From an uncultured Prevotellaceae bacterium (GTDB lineage: Bacteria; Bacteroidota; Bacteroidia; Bacteroidales; Muribaculaceae): a DNA stretch of 13,477 bases. This document shows positions 1-4,826 of this stretch, piece after piece. The stretch covers positions 1 to 13,477 of the forward strand of contig CALAVD010000053.1 in assembly GCA_937892085.1 (NCBI GenBank), read 5' to 3'. The position numbers were made by a program, and so were the translations under genes. The notes beneath the pieces are model-generated. The model did not search any database, was not told the origin of the DNA, and was given only the letters and a program-made list of their open reading frames with translations. Numbering within the stretch: the stretch's first letter is position 1; each line of letters begins with the position of its first letter.

Positions 1-2
1 TT

Positions 3-458
3 GCATTTGCGGTGGGCGTGTCGGGGTTTAATGCCGATGCCAAGAAGAAACGCAGGTCGCACAAGCGCTCGGCTAAGAAAACCATCGTGCAGCCCGAGCC
101 TAAGGGCTATGAAACGCTGGAAGGCGACTACGACGGCGTTGTCGAGTTTGAGAAAGCCAAGTATCCACCCGAATACCCTGGTGGAAATGATAGGCTTGTT
201 AAGTTTCTCTCAGAGAACATCAAGTACCCCAAGAGTGCTGAGAAGAAAAGCATCGAGGGAACCGTGGTATTGCAGTTTGTAGTAGAGAAATCGGGTGCGA
301 TTAGCAACGTGGAAGTGCTCAAGAGCGTAGATAAGGCTCTTGACAACGAGGCAATGCGTGTAGTAAAGCAGATGAAGCACTTCATCCCCGGCTACAACGA
401 AGACCACGCCCCGGTGCGAGTGCTCTATACCCTACCAGTGAACTTTAAGCTGGAATAG
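3..458 (+). CDS. Secreted TonB C-terminal-domain protein, 5'-truncated by window edge
   Basis: The reading frame is open to the left edge, and residues read from base 3 (AFAVGVSGFNADA) look like the end of a signal peptide. The true start is therefore outside the window, and the GTG at 12 is probably not it. After a Lys/Arg-rich stretch (KKKRRSHKRSAKK) comes a TonB C-terminal domain: YPGG near base 175, then NIKYP, EGTVVLQFVV, an LDNEAMRVV helix and a closing TLPVNFKLE strand. In the TonB family this domain contacts the TonB box of outer-membrane receptors. Here the visible part has no Pro-rich periplasm-spanning linker, and the N-terminus looks cleavable, so the protein is probably a free periplasmic or surface TonB-like domain and not a classical energy transducer. 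It converges with porQ, and a paralogue lies at 1896-2351. The domain call is firm; the function is inferred. Confidence 0.85.
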   Translation, partial: AFAVGVSGFNADAKKKRRSHKRSAKKTIVQPEPKGYETLEGDYDGVVEFEKAKYPPEYPGGNDRLVKFLSENIKYPKSAEKKSIEGTVVLQFVVEKSGAISNVEVLKSVDKALDNEAMRVVKQMKHFIPGYNEDHAPVRVLYTLPVNFKLE

Positions 459-508
459 AAGTGGATAGGGGTGTAATAAGAGTGGCTAAGAAAGGCCATG
501 ACTTCCTA

Positions 509-538
509 CTTAACACTTAACTTAGCTCTTAACACTTA
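509..538. repeat. Two copies of CTTAACACTTA, 19-base period
   Basis: The 11-base unit CTTAACACTTA occurs at 509-519 and again at 528-538 in the 99-base gap between the convergent tonB-like gene and porQ. The spacer (ACTTAGCT) is a degenerate continuation of the same TTAA-rich pattern, and related TTA-rich text runs to about 556. No function can be assigned. It may be a degenerate intergenic repeat. No strong terminator hairpin is visible in this gap. Confidence 0.6.
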
Positions 539-557
539 CTGCTTATTGCTTAATCAA

Positions 558-1586
558 TTACCTCATCAGCTCTCCAATGGAGGTGGTGAGGTTTAGCATG
601 AATGTGGTGGCGCCGGTGTGGGGCTGGGCGAAGGCTACGCCGAAGCCGAAGGCTTTGACTTTCATGCCGCCGCCAATGGAGAATCCCGAGAGGAAGTTGC
701 GCTTGTAGGTGCTCATGTCGGTGCGGGTCTTGTAATTGTAGCCGGCGGCGATGTAGATGTTGCTCGACGGCAGATACTCGATGCCGAAGACGAGGTGGCG
801 GAAGAGGTTGCTGGCAAACTTGTCCTTTTTAATCAAGTCGCTCGAAGTGTTGTTCTTGTCGGCAGGCTCGTAATATGGTAGTTTCCATTTAGTGAGGTTA
901 AAGGCAGTTACCGATAGTCTGAAAGGCGTAGTGCCGAGTCCTTTGGTAATACCAATTTGAATATCCCACGGCAGTTTGTCGCGTTTGTCGTTGAATTTCT
1001 TGACCTGTCCACCCAGGTTCTTAGCCACAAACGAAAGGGACAGCTCGTTGTCGGGGTTGTAGTAGTTGATACCCAAATCAACGGCGATAGCACCAGCCGA
1101 ATAGGTCTCATAGCTGGAGTGGACATACTTGAGGTTGATACCGCCTCGCAGACGGTCGCTGATGTCGTGGGAGTAGGTGAGCGTGAATGCCATGTCGCTG
1201 GCGTTGAAATCGCCCACTATTGCCCCGCTGGCATCGGTGGCATTCATCTTGCCGTAGCCGAAATACTGGATGGCGGCCCCTGCCGCTCCGTGTTCGCCCA
1301 CGCCCTGCCCATAGCGTGCCCCCATGAAGTTGGTGCCGCCTATGTAGCGCATGTAGTTCAACCCCACCTGGTGGTCAAACTCCTTGCCCAGCAGCGCCGG
1401 GTTCTGCTCCACGAGGTTGATGTCGTCGTCGATAATGGTGATGTTGTGCCCTCCCAGCGCATAGACATGCGATGATACTGGCACGTTCAAGAATTGATAG
1501 GCTGTGGTGCCGTCTTGCGCGAAAGCCGAAAAATAGCACGCCAAGAGCGCCACAATCAGAATTGTATGTCGTGAAATGCTGTGCAT
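558..1586 (-). CDS. porQ: PorQ-type outer-membrane beta-barrel protein (type IX secretion system family)
   Basis: A 342-residue protein with an N-terminal signal peptide (residues 1-23, cleavage near AFA/Q). Family-typical segments are YQFLNVPVSSH at 30-40, ALGG at 43-46 and DDDINLVEQNPALL at 53-66. The rest alternates Gly/aromatic-rich strands, as expected of a FadL/PorV-like barrel, and the length matches PorQ proteins. In Porphyromonas and Flavobacterium PorQ is an outer-membrane component linked to the type IX secretion system. The gene is widespread in Bacteroidales, including species that seem to lack a full system. No other Por/Gld gene is in the window. It starts at ATG 1586 and converges with the tonB-like gene at 3-458. 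No clear TAnnTTTG motif was found upstream. The family assignment is confident; an active secretion system cannot be inferred from this gene alone. Confidence 0.85.
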   Translation of the reverse strand: MHSISRHTILIVALLACYFSAFAQDGTTAYQFLNVPVSSHVYALGGHNITIIDDDINLVEQNPALLGKEFDHQVGLNYMRYIGGTNFMGARYGQGVGEHGAAGAAIQYFGYGKMNATDASGAIVGDFNASDMAFTLTYSHDISDRLRGGINLKYVHSSYETYSAGAIAVDLGINYYNPDNELSLSFVAKNLGGQVKKFNDKRDKLPWDIQIGITKGLGTTPFRLSVTAFNLTKWKLPYYEPADKNNTSSDLIKKDKFASNLFRHLVFGIEYLPSSNIYIAAGYNYKTRTDMSTYKRNFLSGFSIGGGMKVKAFGFGVAFAQPHTGATTFMLNLTTSIGELMR

Positions 1587-1895
1587 CGTTTTGTTTAAAT
1601 ATTATTATGGTATTATTTATAACGTCAAAAAATCGATTATAGTATTTGTAATGTGGTGTATAAATGCGAAACAGAGACAATTAATTATTTAATTTTTCTT
1701 ACATCGTCGCCTAAAAGAGCATCTTTTTGTAAAAAAACCAAAAACCTTATTAATCATTACCAAAATGGAGTGATGCAGTTATTGTTTTTTGTGAAATCAC
1801 CATTATATTTGCAATGAAAATGAGACAAGAAGCCCCTAATGGTGCTATCATCTAACTAATTGATACCTGCTCAAACGCAAACTGGAAATGCTGTT
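1587..1895. promoter_or_regulatory. AT-rich divergent intergenic region between porQ and the second tonB-like gene
   Basis: This 309-base stretch holds no supportable gene and is strongly AT-rich. It carries the upstream region of porQ (leftward) and a recognisable Bacteroidetes promoter for the rightward gene at 1781-1811. I see no RNA gene, riboswitch or repeat in the rest. Confidence 0.6.
1781..1811 (+). promoter_or_regulatory. Bacteroidetes-type promoter for the secreted TonB-like gene
   Basis: The -7 element TATATTTG at 1804-1811 is a perfect TAnnTTTG match. ATTG at 1781-1784 can serve as a -33 element with a 19-base spacer (consensus TTTG). Transcription would start near 1818, giving an untranslated leader of about 78 bases before ATG 1896. 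Confidence 0.55.
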
Positions 1896-2351
1896 ATGAA
1901 GCTCTTAAGTTTATCATTATTATTGCTGTTTTTTACAGTGGGCGCATTGTGCTTTGAAGCGTCGGCGCAATTTTCGCGTAATGTCACCACTTGTAACCCC
2001 TTGTCACCAAACAAGAGCGGCTATAATATGCTTGTATATGATTACGAGAGCGTTGACGTGCGCCCTCAGTTCCCTGGTGGCGAGCGCAGCATGATAAACT
2101 TTATCAACAACACTCGTGAGTATCCCTATGATGCTTACCACAATCATGTGCAGGGACGCGTGTTGTGCAGCTTTGTGGTGGGCACCGATGGCAAACTCTT
2201 TGATATTCAAGTGATACGTGGCTCGGGCGACGACAGCCTCGATCGCGAAGCGATGCGCGTTATCAGTAAGATGCCGGCCTGGACAGTGGGCATGGTGAGC
2301 AACTCCAAGGTTAACGTGCGTTGCATCATTCCAATAGCGTTCAGGCTATAA
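1896..2351 (+). CDS. Secreted TonB C-terminal-domain protein
   Basis: A 151-residue protein. I chose ATG 1896 because it begins directly with a signal peptide (MKLLSLSLLLLFFTVGALCF, cleavage near ASA/Q at 24/25). An in-frame TTG at 1860 would only add 12 unhelpful residues. The mature part is nearly all one TonB C-terminal domain: QFPGG at 58-62, a helix ending in EYP, GRVLCSFVV at 87-95, SLDREAMRVISKMPAW at 114-129 and a final CIIPIAFRL strand. It has no membrane anchor and no Pro-rich spacer, so it cannot work as a standard TonB coupled to ExbB/ExbD. It is paralogous to the protein at 3-458. A promoter lies at 1781-1811 and a probable terminator follows at 2377-2413. Its exact role is unknown. 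Confidence 0.85.
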   Translation: MKLLSLSLLLLFFTVGALCFEASAQFSRNVTTCNPLSPNKSGYNMLVYDYESVDVRPQFPGGERSMINFINNTREYPYDAYHNHVQGRVLCSFVVGTDGKLFDIQVIRGSGDDSLDREAMRVISKMPAWTVGMVSNSKVNVRCIIPIAFRL

Positions 2352-2376
2352 GAGTGTTACTAACGCTATAAAACTC

Positions 2377-2413
2377 AAAGCGGCAGCCCTCGCAGTAGCG
2401 GCGGCCGTTTTTT
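2377..2413 (+). terminator. Probable Rho-independent terminator after the TonB-like gene
   Basis: AAAGCGGC at 2377-2384 pairs with GCCGTTTT at 2404-2411 (eight pairs, one G-T wobble). Three further inner pairs (GCC with GGC) lie past one mismatch. A run of six T follows at 2408-2413. It lies 26 bases after the upstream stop and ends only 22 bases before ATG 2436, so it could also act as an attenuator for the acyltransferase gene. Confidence 0.5.
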
Positions 2414-2435
2414 CCACCAATAAAAATGTGATTTT

Positions 2436-3533
2436 ATGTCAACAGATACCCAGCCCTTAAGAGATGGTGTGGCAACAAGCGATGGCTCGTTTCTGAGCCG
2501 CACTGAGTGCAATATCATGCGCGGTTTTGCCATTTTGTTTATCATGATTGATAATATGACTCATTGGTTTTGGGGCGTGTTTAAGGACAATGAGTATGAA
2601 TACAAGTGGAGCTCGGTACAGGGTTTTCTCGAAAACCTGATGCACCCCAATGCCAAGCTGCCGTTTAATTTCATCTCTTTTTATTGCCCTTATGGGGTGA
2701 TGCTGTTCATCTTCTTGAGTGGTTATTGCCTGACTCTAAAATATGAAAAAGGCAAGGGAAGGGGCACCTCAGTCAAGTCTTTTATTACCAATCATTATAG
2801 CAAGCTGTTTGTCATGCAGCTCAAGGGTCTCGCCTTGTTTTTGATGGTCTTTTTCCTGTTCTACCCTGAACAATCAGTTCGCAATTCCATAATACTTCAA
2901 TTCCTGTTGGTTGGTAATCTGAATCCATCCTGGCTGAGCATGCCTGGTCCATATTGGTTCTTTGGCATGATTATGGAAATGTATGTGATTTACCGTCTTG
3001 TTATTTACAATAGGAGCGATAAAGTGGCTATTGCCTTGACTGTTTTCTCTATTGTGGTAATGGCATTCCTGGAACCCGAGGGTGAACTGCTAAGGTATCT
3101 GCGCGTGAATTGTTTCTTGGCAATATTGCCATTCTGCATGGGAGTGCTTGCAGCCCGGCATCTCAAAGCTGACTCCTTTTCCTTTAACAAGGTGGGTTAT
3201 TGCGTGATGTGGTTCCTCTTGGCATTTATCTTGTTGACAGCTTGCAAGTTCAACTTCTATAGTTGGCTTATTATGCCCATCTTTGTCATCGTCACTGCGG
3301 TGGCCCTCGTGAAGCTGTTCGTTAGGGTGAAACTGTGTGACACCATATTTGGCTGGTTAGGGGCAATGTCGGGAGTGTTGTTTGTCGTTCACCCCACAGT
3401 CAGGGAAATTATGTTTAACCGCATGAACTTCGGTGGGCGATACTATGGAATGCTGATTGTGTATCTGCTCATCACCTTTGGCTTGAGCTTGATTCTCAAG
3501 CCTGTCATCAGCGGGAAAAAGAAAGAGAAATAG
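2436..3533 (+). CDS. Acyltransferase-3 family integral membrane protein, with Asp at a putative catalytic His position
   Basis: A 365-residue protein with about ten hydrophobic helices and the layout of membrane acyltransferase-3 (OafA/YrhL-like) proteins, which O-acylate surface sugars. Family marks are CNIMRGFAILFIMIDN at 25-40, FIFLSGYCL at 91-99, MPGPYWFFG at 169-177 and VLFVVHPTVR near the C-terminus. It is a clear paralogue of the protein encoded at 3538-4713, sharing MPGPYWFFG and the HP.VR segment. By eye-alignment, the His ten residues after the conserved Arg in the paralogue is Asp39 here, although a second shared His (H43) is kept. It could therefore be catalytically altered. No promoter is evident in the short gap after the upstream terminator. 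Substrate and acyl group are unknown; the nearby Wzc-like kinase suggests a surface polysaccharide. Confidence 0.8.
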   Translation: MSTDTQPLRDGVATSDGSFLSRTECNIMRGFAILFIMIDNMTHWFWGVFKDNEYEYKWSSVQGFLENLMHPNAKLPFNFISFYCPYGVMLFIFLSGYCLTLKYEKGKGRGTSVKSFITNHYSKLFVMQLKGLALFLMVFFLFYPEQSVRNSIILQFLLVGNLNPSWLSMPGPYWFFGMIMEMYVIYRLVIYNRSDKVAIALTVFSIVVMAFLEPEGELLRYLRVNCFLAILPFCMGVLAARHLKADSFSFNKVGYCVMWFLLAFILLTACKFNFYSWLIMPIFVIVTAVALVKLFVRVKLCDTIFGWLGAMSGVLFVVHPTVREIMFNRMNFGGRYYGMLIVYLLITFGLSLILKPVISGKKKEK

Positions 3534-3537
3534 CCCT

Positions 3538-4713
3538 TTAATGGCTGCTGTTAGTCTTGAGTTTTGGGGCTGGATAAAGTTCCAAGTAATACTTGTAGCC
3601 CATTGCCAGCAGCAGGGTAATGACGATATAGATAGCGAGCCACATGTAGAATTGTGGTGTAAGTTCCATTTCTTGCTTCCAAATCACATCTATAAAAATA
3701 GGCAACCTGACGATGGGGTGCATCACAAAGATGCACGACGATAATGCTCCAGTCCATACCAATGGTTTTATCGTGGTGTCGAGACGGGCTTGGAGGGTGG
3801 TCTTTCTTGCCTCAAAAAGCTTCACAAAGCTCACGCTGCCAGCTATCACTATGAGATGTCCCCAAAGCCAAGCGTGAAAGTTGAGGTTTACAAGCATCAA
3901 CGCCACAATCGCAGTGAGGGCTATTGTGGCAAGACTCCATTTGGGAATGCGCGGAAAGCCATATCTTGCCATCAGCACACCGATGGCAAAGGGCAACATG
4001 GCAACAGCAGCGTTGTATCGCCATTGTCGGAGTAGCACAGGCTGATTTATGAGTGGCTCCTGGATGAGCCAAGCCGCTATCACCAGAGCCACAGGGATGA
4101 ACCATGCCAGCCATTTCCACTCCTTTTTCTTGATGTTGTGGGTGGGATAAACTAAAAGTCGATAAATCACATACACCTCGAGCATCAATCCGAAGAACCA
4201 GTATGGTCCAGGCATGATGTAACGTGCTGGCTCGTGCAGAATGTTGATGACCATCAGCAGTTGGGCAATCATGTGCTTGAGCCATTCAGTTTGGTAGATG
4301 CCACCATATACCGCATGTGCGAAAAGTCCTACAAAAAGTCCCAGAGACATAAGCCTGAAAAGTTTCTTCCATTGATAAACGATGAACTGTGTGGCCGAAC
4401 TTTTCTCGCTCCTCTCGCTTTCATATTTTCTCACCAATCCAAAGCCGCTGAGGAACAAAAAGATCGCGATACCGTAATGCCCAAAGAAAGAGAAGAACTG
4501 AACAGGAAAGTACATATCGATGTTTCCGCCAGTGAGATATTCCCACATCCTCTGTCCGAGAGACAGGTTGAAGTTATACTCGTTTTCAATAATTACGATT
4601 TTGGGATCAAGCCAGTGGCAGAAGTTGTGAAGGATGATGCTGAGAATTGCCAGCCCGCGCAAAGCATTGCACTGGTTTTTGCTTAGCAGGTCATTTCCTT
4701 TCAGAATGGTCAT
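3538..4713 (-). CDS. Acyltransferase-3 family integral membrane protein
   Basis: A 391-residue multi-pass membrane protein. I chose ATG 4713 because CNALRGLAILSIILHNFCHW begins at residue 15, matching the first helix of the family; an in-frame TTG at 4767 would start inside the upstream inverted repeat. Arg19 and His29 fit the usual Arg-plus-His pair of the acyltransferase-3 active site, with H33 nearby. FLFLSGFGL (85-93), MPGPYWFFG (167-175) and CIFVMHPIVR near the end match the paralogue at 2436-3533. Such proteins move acyl groups, commonly acetyl, across or at the inner membrane onto glycans. The gene lies downstream of and in the same direction as the Wzc-like kinase gene (113-base gap), so co-transcription is possible and acylation of the exported polysaccharide is a reasonable inference. 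The acceptor cannot be told from the sequence. Confidence 0.83.
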   Translation of the reverse strand: MTILKGNDLLSKNQCNALRGLAILSIILHNFCHWLDPKIVIIENEYNFNLSLGQRMWEYLTGGNIDMYFPVQFFSFFGHYGIAIFLFLSGFGLVRKYESERSEKSSATQFIVYQWKKLFRLMSLGLFVGLFAHAVYGGIYQTEWLKHMIAQLLMVINILHEPARYIMPGPYWFFGLMLEVYVIYRLLVYPTHNIKKKEWKWLAWFIPVALVIAAWLIQEPLINQPVLLRQWRYNAAVAMLPFAIGVLMARYGFPRIPKWSLATIALTAIVALMLVNLNFHAWLWGHLIVIAGSVSFVKLFEARKTTLQARLDTTIKPLVWTGALSSCIFVMHPIVRLPIFIDVIWKQEMELTPQFYMWLAIYIVITLLLAMGYKYYLELYPAPKLKTNSSH

Positions 4714-4752
4714 ATTAAATGGGAAAAAGTGTGGTGGTGCTTGTTGCGTCAA

Positions 4753-4801
4753 ACAACCGTCGCGCAAGAGTCGGTAGTGGTGCTGTGTGCGCGACGGTTG
4801 T
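4753..4801 (-). terminator. 14-bp perfect inverted repeat between kinase and acyltransferase genes (terminator or attenuator)
   Basis: Bases 4753-4766 (ACAACCGTCGCGCA) are the exact reverse complement of 4788-4801, around a 21-base loop. Read on the minus strand the hairpin starts 25 bases past the kinase stop and is followed by only a short T stretch. The lack of a long T-run makes a classical terminator uncertain. It may trim or attenuate transcription into the acyltransferase gene that starts at 4713. The dyad itself is certain; its role is inferred. Confidence 0.6.
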
Positions 4802-4826
4802 AGCGATAGTTACAACAAAAATCTTG

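Noticed and set aside
12..458. GTG at 12 as the real start of the first TonB-like gene
   Set aside because: The frame stays open to the window edge and the residues before 12 continue a signal-peptide-like stretch, so the gene is truncated by the window.
957..1475. 172-codon open frame on the plus strand inside porQ
   Set aside because: It is fully antisense to a well-supported porQ gene, lacks recognisable domains or a start context, and is explained by codon bias of the opposite strand.
4234..4686. 150-codon open frame on the plus strand inside the second acyltransferase gene
   Set aside because: It is antisense to a conserved membrane protein; its translation shows no domain and no start signal.
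4714..4767. TTG 4767 as the start of the second acyltransferase
   Set aside because: It would place the start in the loop of the inverted repeat and add 18 residues without family similarity. ATG 4713 fits the family's N-terminus.
4753..4801. Inverted repeat as the end of an insertion sequence
   Set aside because: No transposase gene, second terminal repeat at a distance or target-site duplication is visible; a local hairpin is the simpler reading.
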